Of a stretch of DNA of 5,716 nt, positions 1 through 5,467 are shown piece after piece. The position numbers and the translations under genes are program-made. Position 1 is the first letter of the stretch; every line of letters begins with the position of its first letter. Source of the DNA: an uncultured Desulfobulbaceae bacterium (lineage in GTDB: Bacteria > Desulfobacterota > Desulfobulbia > Desulfobulbales > BM004); NCBI GenBank assembly GCA_947258675.1, contig CAMYJP010000143.1, forward strand, positions 1 through 5,716, in the 5' to 3' direction. The notes under the pieces were generated by a model that worked only from the letters and a program-made list of their open reading frames with translations, was not told where the DNA came from and searched no databases.

Positions 1-1
1 A

Positions 2-111
2 GTCTTCAGCAATGGTAACGAATTCAATGAAGCGATATCTGGTCGGATCTTAAGACGGAAAAAGCCTGGTAGGAAGCTATTGGATAAAGCGGTGAATTAT
101 GTATTGTGTCC
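2..111 (+). other. Open frame from window edge, possibly the 3' tail of a REP-associated transposase
   Basis: A frame is open from base 2 and runs without a stop into the TRAP fragment downstream. The part before the TRAP homology reads as a basic stretch with the motif GRILRRKKPGRK. That loosely recalls the basic, Gly-Arg-Pro-rich C-terminus of REP-associated (Y1) transposases. The following bases (about 104-120, TGTGTCCCCGG) resemble sequence I associate with the ends of such elements. Only about 35 codons are visible and the match is from memory, so this is weak. It could equally be unrelated sequence joined to the TRAP gene by a rearrangement. Confidence 0.22.
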
Positions 112-868
112 CCGGATACTGCCGGATACTGCCGGATACTGTGATGCACAGGGGATGAACGCCTGGCTCTATTCCGGTGGCGGCCTTGAGTTGTGGCGTG
201 AGATTTATGAGCCACGCAATCTGGTGCCATTCCCAATGGGTAATACTGGGGTGCAGATGGGCGGCTGGTTCCGTAAAAAGATCGAGTCATCTGCAGATCT
301 TAAAGGATTGAAGATGCGCATCCCGGGGCTCGGTGGCAAGGTGATGGCGAAGGCGGGTGTTAACCCCGTGCTGATGTCGGGCGGCGAGATCTACACCGCA
401 CTTGAACGCGGCACCATCGATGCCACCGAATGGGTCGGTCCATTTCACGATCTGCGTCTGGGACTCTATCGCGCAGCCAAGCACTACTATTACCCCGGTT
501 GGCATGAGCCGGGCCCAACGCTTGAACTGATCATCAACAAGGCCGCATGGGATGATCTTGCCAAAGAACTACAGATGATCATCGAAACCGCCGCCGCCGC
601 AAGCAACATGTGGATGCTGTCGGAATTTGAAGCGCGTAACCTTGAGGCATTGAATACGCTGAAGGATAAGTACAAAGTGCAGGTCCACCCGTTCCCCAAA
701 GAGGTGATCTCAACCTTGCGCGGCTATACCCGTGAAGTGCTTAATGAAGAAGCAGCGAAAGATGCCACCTTCAAACGCGTGTATGAAGCATATAGTAAAT
801 TTAGTGCCAACAACGCGGCGTGGAGTGAGATTTCAGAAGCGGCATATGCGAATGCGTTGAAGGAGTGA
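80..868 (+). pseudogene. N-terminally truncated TRAP transporter substrate-binding protein (DctP/TakP type)
   Basis: In an intact TRAP system this periplasmic protein captures a carboxylate-type solute and delivers it to the DctQ/DctM membrane permease. Homology begins at the GMNAW motif (about base 152) and continues to the stop. It includes the family signatures GNTGVQMGGW, LKGLKMRIPGLGG, GGEIYTALERGTIDATEWVGP and YYYPGWHEPGPTLEL. The latter two contain the ligand-contacting region and the long helix of the C-terminal lobe. About 240 residues match, against roughly 360 in full proteins, so the signal peptide and N-terminal lobe are gone. The first possible start, TTG at 80, lies in unrelated sequence and has no good ribosome site. 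The residues preserved look undamaged, so the truncation may be recent. No functional transporter subunit is expected. Family assignment is firm; the substrate cannot be named, though the sequence resembles the 2-oxoacid-binding TakP group. Confidence 0.88.
112..141. repeat. Three tandem copies of a 10-bp repeat
   Basis: CCGGATACTG occurs three times head to tail at 112-121, 122-131 and 132-141. It lies exactly between the unassigned left sequence and the start of recognisable TRAP protein homology at about 150. The unit is not a multiple of three, yet three copies (30 bp) keep the frame open. It may mark the end of a mobile element or a slippage-prone junction. Confidence 0.9.
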
Positions 869-869
869 T

Positions 870-908
870 GTGAAATTATTGTTTACGGTTTTGGCCGGTG
901 TCCAGTAA
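870..908 (+). pseudogene. Possible start of the next TRAP operon gene, cut after 12 codons
   Basis: A GTG codon at 870 follows AAGGAG (859-864) by five bases and reads MKLLFTVLAGVQ before a stop at 906. Its hydrophobic start would suit a membrane or secreted protein, and TRAP binding-protein genes are usually followed directly by the small membrane subunit gene. The frame then ends in sequence leading into the reversed integrase remnant, so the operon would have been broken at about 905-930. The open frame is very short and may be chance. Confidence 0.2.
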
Positions 909-1065
909 TAACTCTGATCTCATTGATGCCAAAAATCCAGCTGACATAGCGCTGTTTGGTACGAAGGGTGTAGTGATGGTAGCGAAGCGTTTCGTGTACC
1001 TGATCCATCAGCCGGGTGGCTTTAGGCATAAACTGACCTCGCGCACGGCGCTTTACTTCAGACAT
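883..1065 (-). pseudogene. intI: 5' remnant of an integron integrase (tyrosine recombinase)
   Basis: Integron integrases recombine attI with cassette attC sites. This frame begins at ATG (complement of 1063-1065) and encodes 60 residues. Residues about 14-45 carry the typical start of the SAM-like, core-binding N-terminal domain: LMDQVHETLRYHHYTLRT, then KQRYVSWI. Similarity is lost after about residue 45, near base 930, and the frame stops at 883. Full IntI proteins are about 320-340 residues, so the whole catalytic domain with its Arg, His, Arg and Tyr residues is missing. Placement supports the call: the gene points away from an attI-like region and two cassettes, the standard integron layout. 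XerC/D is less likely because of the adjacent attI and attC. The product cannot recombine, so cassette movement here would need an integrase supplied from elsewhere. Confidence 0.8.
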
Positions 1066-1066
1066 A

Positions 1067-1082
1067 GAAACCTCCTTGTTTC
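1067..1082 (-). promoter_or_regulatory. Strong ribosome binding site of the integrase, in a small hairpin
   Basis: The complement of 1071-1077 reads AAGGAGG, five bases before the integrase ATG at 1065, which fixes that start. The site overlaps a short inverted repeat, GAAAC (1067-1071) and GTTTC (1078-1082), that places most of the ribosome site in a six-base loop. The 5-bp stem is too short to claim regulation. Confidence 0.65.
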
Positions 1083-1091
1083 TTTCTGATG

Positions 1092-1123
1092 CTACCTATT
1101 ATGTGAATATTAGTAATAGGTAG
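1092..1123. promoter_or_regulatory. Perfect 10-bp inverted repeat upstream of the integrase
   Basis: CTACCTATTA (1092-1101) and its exact complement TAATAGGTAG (1114-1123) flank 12 bases. The repeat lies 27 bases upstream of the integrase start, where its promoter and any operator should be. On the minus strand CATAAT (complement of 1099-1104) overlaps one arm and could be a -10 element, so a protein bound here could control intI. It does not match the LexA box that controls many integrase promoters. A transcript hairpin is the alternative. Confidence 0.5.
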
Positions 1124-1170
1124 AATCGCATAGTCCGTTTGATTTTGCTAATCTCTACAGGAGTCTCGAG

Positions 1171-1232
1171 GTGATTATGTCTTTTTTCTGTACAAGTTAT
1201 TCCACAAAAACCTCTATATTACCAAGTTAGTC
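1171..1232 (+). other. attI: attI-like integron primary recombination site
   Basis: The region lies between the integrase remnant and the first cassette. It resembles class 1 attI1: a segment with ATTATGTCTTTTTTCTGTAC (1174-1193) parallels the attI1 stretch around its direct-repeat integrase binding sites. The end CCAAGTTAGTCATCA parallels attI1 joined to a cassette (ACAAAGTTAGGCATCA). CAAGTTA occurs at 1193-1199 and again at 1223-1229, 30 bases apart, as expected for IntI binding repeats. The core is GTTAGTC (1226-1232), with the crossover between G1226 and T1227. The outer left border is approximate. Confidence 0.68.
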
Positions 1233-1235
1233 ATC

Positions 1236-1243
1236 AAAGGAGG
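1236..1243 (+). promoter_or_regulatory. Ribosome binding site that sets the GTG start of cassette 1
   Basis: AAAGGAGG lies four bases before GTG at 1248 and nine bases inside the cassette border, so the cassette carries its own translation start signal. It justifies the non-ATG start. Confidence 0.8.
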
Positions 1244-1247
1244 AATC

Positions 1248-1907
1248 GTGCCAACATCTGAGATAACTCAACAGCAATATGATGATGTTCATTTTCCTGA
1301 AAAAAAAAGGGAAAAGGCTCTAGAGCACGCACTAGATATCCGTAAATTTGAGATAGAACTTTACTGGAAGCGGGCTACATATTTTTGGACCTTTATTGGT
1401 GCTACGTTTGCGGGCTATATTGCAGTTCAAGCATCGACAGCTTCAAATAAGCAAGATTTAGCTGTTATTTTGTCCTGTTTAGGTTTTGTTTTCTCTGTAG
1501 CTTGGCTTTGTGTAAACCGAGGAAGTAAGCAGTGGCAAGAAAACTGGGAGAACCACGTCGATTCATTGGAGGATGATGTTACTGGGCCTTTGTATAAGGT
1601 GATTCTAACTAGGGCGGATCCCGTAGGTCTGAAAGAAAAAAGTATGCATTTAATTACTGGGCCATCACCTTTCTCAGTATCAAAAATAAATCAAATAATC
1701 AGCATATATATTTCAGCATTATGGGTATGTCTATTGATTTACTCGTTGCCAGACTTTAACTTTTCCGCAGACTTTAACCATCTTTATGTTTCTATAATAA
1801 GCATTAGTATAATCTCCAGCATTTTGTTCTTCTGGCTGGGTCGTACGTATGGTGGTGGTTTTTGGCATAAAGGCTCTATTCGCACAACTGAGATAAAAAA
1901 TGACTAA
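1248..1907 (+). CDS. Four-helix integral membrane protein, cassette-encoded, function unknown
   Basis: The 219-residue protein begins with a charged cytoplasm-type segment (1-42) containing EHALDIRKFEIELYWKRATY. Four likely membrane helices follow, at about 43-62, 71-91, 147-168 and 178-199. A conserved-looking soluble loop between helices 2 and 3 includes NRGSKQWQENWENHVD (90-105) and LITGPSPFSVSKIN (135-148). The tail is short and polar. There is no cleavable signal peptide and no enzymatic motif. The pattern matches a family of small membrane proteins that I recall as recurrent in integron cassettes and recently labelled RipA-like octameric membrane proteins; that name is from memory and should be treated as tentative. 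The start is GTG at 1248, supported by a strong ribosome site. The gene is AT-richer than the TRAP fragment, as is common for cassette genes of foreign origin. Its role, possibly at the inner membrane, cannot be read from the sequence. Confidence 0.85.
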   Translation: MPTSEITQQQYDDVHFPEKKREKALEHALDIRKFEIELYWKRATYFWTFIGATFAGYIAVQASTASNKQDLAVILSCLGFVFSVAWLCVNRGSKQWQENWENHVDSLEDDVTGPLYKVILTRADPVGLKEKSMHLITGPSPFSVSKINQIISIYISALWVCLLIYSLPDFNFSADFNHLYVSIISISIISSILFFWLGRTYGGGFWHKGSIRTTEIKND

Positions 1908-1982
1908 CAAGGCAATTAAAAATCGCCCACAAAAAGCGTGGGCTGGACTCGCTAACGCTCGCCTTTTATTGCGGCGTTAGGC
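1902..1982 (+). other. attC: attC recombination site of cassette 1
   Basis: The site is 81 bases long. The left core R'' is GACTAAC (1902-1908) and the right core R' is GTTAGGC (1976-1982), with crossover between G1976 and T1977. The arms pair imperfectly: GCAAT (1912-1916 region) and AAAA (1918-1921) pair with TTTT (1964-1967) and ATTGC (1968-1972). This leaves T1917 unpaired, an extrahelical base of the kind that directs IntI to the bottom strand. Three unpaired bases on each side separate these arms from the cores. The inner part folds as GCCCAC (1925-1930) with GTGGGC (1938-1943). All standard attC landmarks are therefore present and the site looks functional. Confidence 0.92.
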
Positions 1983-2009
1983 TGATTAGATGCACATCAA
2001 TCTTATAAT
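1982..2009 (+). promoter_or_regulatory. Candidate promoter inside cassette 2
   Basis: TATAAT at 2004-2009 is a perfect -10 hexamer. The best -35 match is CTGATT (1982-1987), three of six bases with a 16-base spacer. Transcription would begin near 2016, leaving a leader of only about 14 bases. If real, the large gene has its own promoter and does not depend on the distant integron promoter. The weak -35 is the main doubt. Confidence 0.4.
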
Positions 2010-2029
2010 CACAGGCTCATACTAAAGCA

Positions 2030-5000
2030 ATGAATAAGCTTCCGCCCTTCCCCGAATCGAATCCAGAGTTGCTCACACAATGGCATTATGAAAAGAATGG
2101 TGACATTGATCCATACACTATCACTGCTGGTTCCTCGAGAAAAGTATGGTGGAGATGTGAAAAAGGACATGAATGGGAATCAAATTTGTCTAATAGGGCA
2201 AGAAAAGGCAAGGGATGTCCTTTTTGTAAGTCAAAAGTTGCCAGCCCAGAAGAATCGTTTGCCGGGAAATTTCCACAGCTCTTAGCCGAATGGCATCCAA
2301 CAAAAAACAAAAGCCTTGATCCTTATGAAATTTCTGTGGGTAGCGGAAAGCGGATATGGTGGCAGTGTCAAAATAACACTGACCATGAATGGGTAACAAG
2401 TGTAACAAACAGAACCAAGAATGATGCTGGATGCCCACATTGCCGAATGGATCAGGGCAGTCTAGCGAATAATTATCCAGAAATCACCAAGGAGTGGATG
2501 CATGAAAAGAACTTACCGCTTACACCAGATAATGTAACTGAAAAAAGTGGTAAAAAAGTTTGGTGGAAATGTAATGAGTGCATGCATGAGTGGCAGGCTG
2601 TAGTGAGAAATCGAACATTACTTTCAACTCCTTGCCCACTTTGTTCGAAGAACGAAGCTATTTTGAAGTCAAAAACAAACAAGGAAAAGCGACTTGAAGA
2701 AAGTTTAGATGACTATTCTTATGATATAAATGACAGGCTGCAATTAAACCTACAGGAAATGCATTCTATTTTTCGAGACCATCTTCGCGTGGATTCGGAC
2801 GCTAGGTCTATTGGCTCTATGTTTTCACCAAGAATGCTGAGTAAGATTGATGCATCACCATACTATCAAAGGAACTATGTCTGGGATAAGGATAAAGCCA
2901 CATACTTAATTGAGAGTCTTCTAATGGGTACTGAGATACCCCCGTTAATTTTCTATGAAACACCATCTGGAATTGAAATTATTGATGGCAAACAAAGATT
3001 TGAAACAATAAAGAGATTCCAGGATGGAGCATTGAGCCTTTCTTCTAGAGGCCTTTACAATCTAAAGTCACTAGCTAACAAGTCTTTCCCGGAAATTGAA
3101 CCCGACCTAAAAGAATACTTTTTTGACACTAAAGTTCGGGTAGTAAAATACTCTGTAATTGACCAAAATAGATTTAGTGAAAAAAATCAAGACCTACTAA
3201 AGAAAGAAATATTCAGGAGATATAACTCGGGAATTACGCCGCTTAAGCGCGTAGAAGTTGAAAGAGCTGTTTTTATTGACGATGAGCCCACTATATATTT
3301 CAAAAAACAGTTTAATAAAAACAAAGCGCTTCATCGGTCTTTTCAAAATATATTTTTTGATGAAACAGATGAAGAAAAGATAATAAAACCCATCACGCTA
3401 GAAAAGTCACTACAGTACATTAGATTTCTTTTGGTTTGCACGGAAATGCCAATAGTATCTACTAGACGAAAGCTATTGCTAGATCAATTCTACGACTATT
3501 ACTCACAGACCAGTCGAGATGTTCAAGCCTTATACAAAGATTTTCTTTCAAATATCCGTGTACTAAATGAGGTTGCACAGGCGTGTAAATCCCAAAACCT
3601 TGAAACTAACAAGTATTATTTTGAAGTAGCATTTTGGATATTAAACATTTTAAAGAAGGAAGGTTTAACTGACCTTAAGAATATTGAGAGTATAACAAAT
3701 GAATTGATTACATATTTAAAGTCAAATGTTAAATACTTTGTCTCTGATGAGGAGAAGTTTTTCTACGGTAGCTTCTTGGATCGTTTTACATCAGCAGCTG
3801 AATATTTTGGCAACAAACACCAAAAAGATTTTTCTGTTTATATTTCAAGTAGCGAGAAGTTAAAGCAGTTTAAAGAAGTGCAAAATGCTTTGGCGGACGA
3901 TGCAAAAGATAATGAGTATTTAGTAAGAATCGAAAGACAAGAAGCTATCCCATATATGATTGATGATATTTGCACACTCATGAATCGTGAAAAATTTATA
4001 GTGAGGCCTTCTTACCAGCGAGGCGAAGTTATAAACAAAGCAAAATCTAGTGCAATTATAGAGAGCATGCTACTAGGTATAAAGCTACCACCTTTGTTCG
4101 TATTCAAACGAAAAGATGGAGTAAGAGAGGTTATTGATGGACAGCAACGCATATTGTCAATCTTAGGTTATATGAATCAAGAATATCTAGATTTAAATGG
4201 ATTACGACAGAAATCTACTAAGCATGGCTACAAACTTACTAAGCTAAGCATATTATCTGAACTCAATGGTGTTGCCTTTGATGATTTAGAGGCGGATATG
4301 CAGGAAGTAATTTGGGATTATTCGTTATCTATGATTGTTATTGATGAGATCATTAATCCTGAATTCGACCCCGTTGATTTATATGTAAGAATTAACAGTC
4401 GACCTTTCCCTATAAAGGAAAACACCTTCGAGATGTGGAATTCATATATTGATCGGGACATCATAGAACGAATAAAATCTTCATCAAAGCGCACAGAGTC
4501 ATGGTTCTATTTGACAAAAAATAATGTAAGAATGAAAAATGAAGAGCTCTTTGCAATACTTAGTTGTATAAGTGCCATCCATCAATCAGCAGATGATGAA
4601 AAAAAATATGCATTTATTGATCTTTTTGATCGAATGGGGTCTGTAAGCGTACGAATCAAAGATAAAAGTCTATTTACCAGGCTTCTGAATACTGCCAGCG
4701 TGGATAAAGATGAAGAAAAACATCTATTCGATAGTATAAAAATTATGGAAGCTTTCGTCAGAAAAATAAGAATGTTACTGATTTCTGAGGACACAGATAA
4801 TGTGGAGTCATTTCTTGATAAAAAGCTAACCAGCCTTTTTAATACAAAAAATAAGAAATATTATGCCAGGAAACTACAAGACTTTTACGCTCTCTGGTTC
4901 ATTCTTCATGAAATTAATATGGAGATGATAAGATTTCATCGGGATGAAATAGCAACAGTGCTATCTGAAATATTCCGCTTTATGAAGGAAGATATAAAAT

Positions 5001-5281
5001 CAGAGGAAGAAACAAGATCACACGTATTTGACATAATGGTAAGGGACTTTAGGTCTAAGTATTCTGCTGAGAATAGGCAGATAAAATTAAGTGCGGCAGA
5101 GACAAAGCAGTTATTAAGTAAGCAGCTTAATAAGTGTCCAATATGCAACTGTCCAATATACTTTGGAGATGAAATAGAGATTGATCATATTACGCCCTTG
5201 AGTATCGGTGGCGAAGATAACAAAGATAATTTGCAGGCCGCGCACAAGTCTTGCAATCGAAAAAAAGGAGCAAGGAGATAG
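2030..5281 (+). CDS. Large zinc-ribbon x3, DUF262 x2, HNH nuclease protein; putative defence endonuclease
   Basis: The 1083-residue protein has a clear modular layout. Residues 8-67, 82-139 and 150-206 are three zinc-ribbon repeats of the DUF4379 type. Each has an Asn/Trp-rich start, a VWW/IWW motif, a Cys-x3-6-His pair (C43/H47, C113/H119, C181/H186) and a CPxC knuckle (C63/C66, C135/C138, C202/C205). Residues about 265-420 form a first DUF262 (ParB/sulfiredoxin-like) module with YYQRNYVW (278-285), DGKQR (319-323) and FRRYNSGITPL (395-405). Residues about 642-805 form a second one with SYQR (661-664), DGQQR (703-707) and LYVRINSRPFPI (784-795). The C-terminus (1036-1079) is an HNH nuclease: CPIC, IDH (D1052, H1053), DNL (N1067) and HKSCN (1072-1076). 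DUF262 with HNH is the design of modification-dependent restriction enzymes such as GmrSD and of SspE, where the DGQQR motif serves NTP hydrolysis and modification sensing. By inference this protein could detect and cleave foreign DNA. The zinc ribbons are probable nucleic-acid binders. Start ATG 2030 is the only one possible, since a stop at 2006-2008 precedes it in frame, but it lacks a clear ribosome site. No key motif is missing. Confidence 0.9.
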   Translation: MNKLPPFPESNPELLTQWHYEKNGDIDPYTITAGSSRKVWWRCEKGHEWESNLSNRARKGKGCPFCKSKVASPEESFAGKFPQLLAEWHPTKNKSLDPYEISVGSGKRIWWQCQNNTDHEWVTSVTNRTKNDAGCPHCRMDQGSLANNYPEITKEWMHEKNLPLTPDNVTEKSGKKVWWKCNECMHEWQAVVRNRTLLSTPCPLCSKNEAILKSKTNKEKRLEESLDDYSYDINDRLQLNLQEMHSIFRDHLRVDSDARSIGSMFSPRMLSKIDASPYYQRNYVWDKDKATYLIESLLMGTEIPPLIFYETPSGIEIIDGKQRFETIKRFQDGALSLSSRGLYNLKSLANKSFPEIEPDLKEYFFDTKVRVVKYSVIDQNRFSEKNQDLLKKEIFRRYNSGITPLKRVEVERAVFIDDEPTIYFKKQFNKNKALHRSFQNIFFDETDEEKIIKPITLEKSLQYIRFLLVCTEMPIVSTRRKLLLDQFYDYYSQTSRDVQALYKDFLSNIRVLNEVAQACKSQNLETNKYYFEVAFWILNILKKEGLTDLKNIESITNELITYLKSNVKYFVSDEEKFFYGSFLDRFTSAAEYFGNKHQKDFSVYISSSEKLKQFKEVQNALADDAKDNEYLVRIERQEAIPYMIDDICTLMNREKFIVRPSYQRGEVINKAKSSAIIESMLLGIKLPPLFVFKRKDGVREVIDGQQRILSILGYMNQEYLDLNGLRQKSTKHGYKLTKLSILSELNGVAFDDLEADMQEVIWDYSLSMIVIDEIINPEFDPVDLYVRINSRPFPIKENTFEMWNSYIDRDIIERIKSSSKRTESWFYLTKNNVRMKNEELFAILSCISAIHQSADDEKKYAFIDLFDRMGSVSVRIKDKSLFTRLLNTASVDKDEEKHLFDSIKIMEAFVRKIRMLLISEDTDNVESFLDKKLTSLFNTKNKKYYARKLQDFYALWFILHEINMEMIRFHRDEIATVLSEIFRFMKEDIKSEEETRSHVFDIMVRDFRSKYSAENRQIKLSAAETKQLLSKQLNKCPICNCPIYFGDEIEIDHITPLSIGGEDNKDNLQAAHKSCNRKKGARR

Positions 5282-5285
5282 AACA

Positions 5286-5292
5286 GCCTAAC
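5286..5292 (+). other. Orphan left core of the cassette 2 attC
   Basis: GCCTAAC is the exact complement of the 5' core GTTAGGC of this cassette (1976-1982) and sits five bases after the stop codon, as the GACTAAC core does around the stop of cassette 1. The bases that follow (ATCTATATGACC) do not pair with any plausible right arm, so only this core of the attC is recognisable. Confidence 0.68.
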
Positions 5293-5331
5293 ATCTATAT
5301 GACCGCCCCTGTCAATAGCACGAGCCAACCT

Positions 5332-5360
5332 AAAACCAGAGAATAATCCTTGGTTTTTTT
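5332..5360 (+). terminator. Intrinsic terminator after the large gene
   Basis: AAAACCA (5332-5338) pairs with TGGTTTT (5351-5357) across a 12-base loop, and the T run continues to 5360. It lies 50 bases after the stop codon of the zinc-ribbon/DUF262/HNH gene. The stem is AU-rich and of modest stability. The A run on the left arm means it could also act weakly in reverse. Confidence 0.6.
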
Positions 5361-5402
5361 ATAAGTGCCAGTCACGTTCCTGCTGCGAACCTGTTAAACG
5401 GT

Positions 5403-5421
5403 TTTGCAGAGTAACTGCAAA
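5403..5421. repeat. Small perfect hairpin
   Basis: TTTGCAG (5403-5409) and CTGCAAA (5415-5421) form a 7-bp stem with loop AGTAA. It has no T run and no assigned function. Confidence 0.55.
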
Positions 5422-5438
5422 CAAACATCTATCATCAG

Positions 5439-5466
5439 CCGATGAAGCGCTTACGCGCTTCATCGG
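5439..5466. repeat. Strong perfect 12-bp hairpin
   Basis: CCGATGAAGCGC (5439-5450) and GCGCTTCATCGG (5455-5466) pair perfectly around the four-base loop TTAC. This is the most stable hairpin in the window. No T run follows directly, so it is not a standard terminator. It could be a transcription-end stabiliser or the stem of an attC displaced from its left core at 5286. Confidence 0.7.
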
Positions 5467-5467
5467 T

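Larger units (their letters stand above)
1227..1976 (+). mobile_element. Integron gene cassette 1 (750 bp)
   Basis: The cassette runs from T1227 of the attI core to G1976 of its attC. Proof of the borders is internal: its 5' end with the preceding G reads GTTAGTC, and the left core of its attC reads GACTAAC (1902-1908), the exact complement. That is expected because the two ends were adjacent when the cassette was circular. It holds one gene with its own ribosome site, and the gene's stop codon TAA lies inside the attC left core, a compact arrangement typical of cassettes. No cassette promoter was found ahead of the gene, so it probably depends on transcription from the integron platform. Confidence 0.85.
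1977..5292 (+). mobile_element. Integron gene cassette 2, 3' end damaged
   Basis: The cassette starts at T1977 within core GTTAGGC. The complementary left core GCCTAAC stands at 5286-5292, five bases after the gene's stop codon, exactly where the attC of this cassette should begin. No pairing arm and no matching R' core follow at a normal distance, so the attC is truncated or interrupted and the end given here is the last recognisable base. At more than 3.3 kb it is far larger than the usual 0.5-1 kb cassette. Confidence 0.72.
5290..5432. repeat. 9-bp direct repeat bounding 125 bp, possible insertion in attC
   Basis: AACATCTAT occurs at 5290-5298 and 5424-5432. The first copy overlaps the attC left core. 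If the repeat is a target duplication, the 125 bases at 5299-5423, including the terminator, were inserted into the attC just after that core. The segment shows no terminal inverted repeats and no gene, so chance repetition in AT-rich DNA remains possible. Confidence 0.35.

Noticed and set aside
24..505. Minus-strand frames at 24-290 and 287-505
   Set aside because: They lie opposite the TRAP protein fragment and give no recognisable motif; frames of this length arise by chance in this composition.
898..1089. Plus-strand open frame of 63 codons
   Set aside because: It lies opposite the integrase remnant, has no ribosome site and reads the complement of recognisable IntI sequence.
1076..1102. 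Plus-strand cassette promoter with TTGTTT and TATTAT
   Set aside because: The -35 match is only three of six and the spacer is 15 bases, too poor to list as the integron Pc promoter.
1066..1226. LexA box controlling the integrase, as in many integrons
   Set aside because: No CTGT-N8-ACAG element is present in the interval; the CTGT at 1188-1191 and ACAG at 1157-1160 are in the wrong order.
2088..2285. Second plus-strand frame and several minus-strand frames (for example 2086-2310, 2190-2438, 4582-4794) inside the large gene
   Set aside because: They overlap sequence whose main frame shows continuous domain motifs; none has a ribosome site or recognisable protein.
5286..5399. An attC for cassette 2 running from GCCTAAC to GTTAAAC at 5393-5399, which fits the right-core consensus
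   Set aside because: The bases inside the two cores do not pair: the right side (CTGCTGCGAACCT) has no complement next to the left core, so the required hairpin cannot form.
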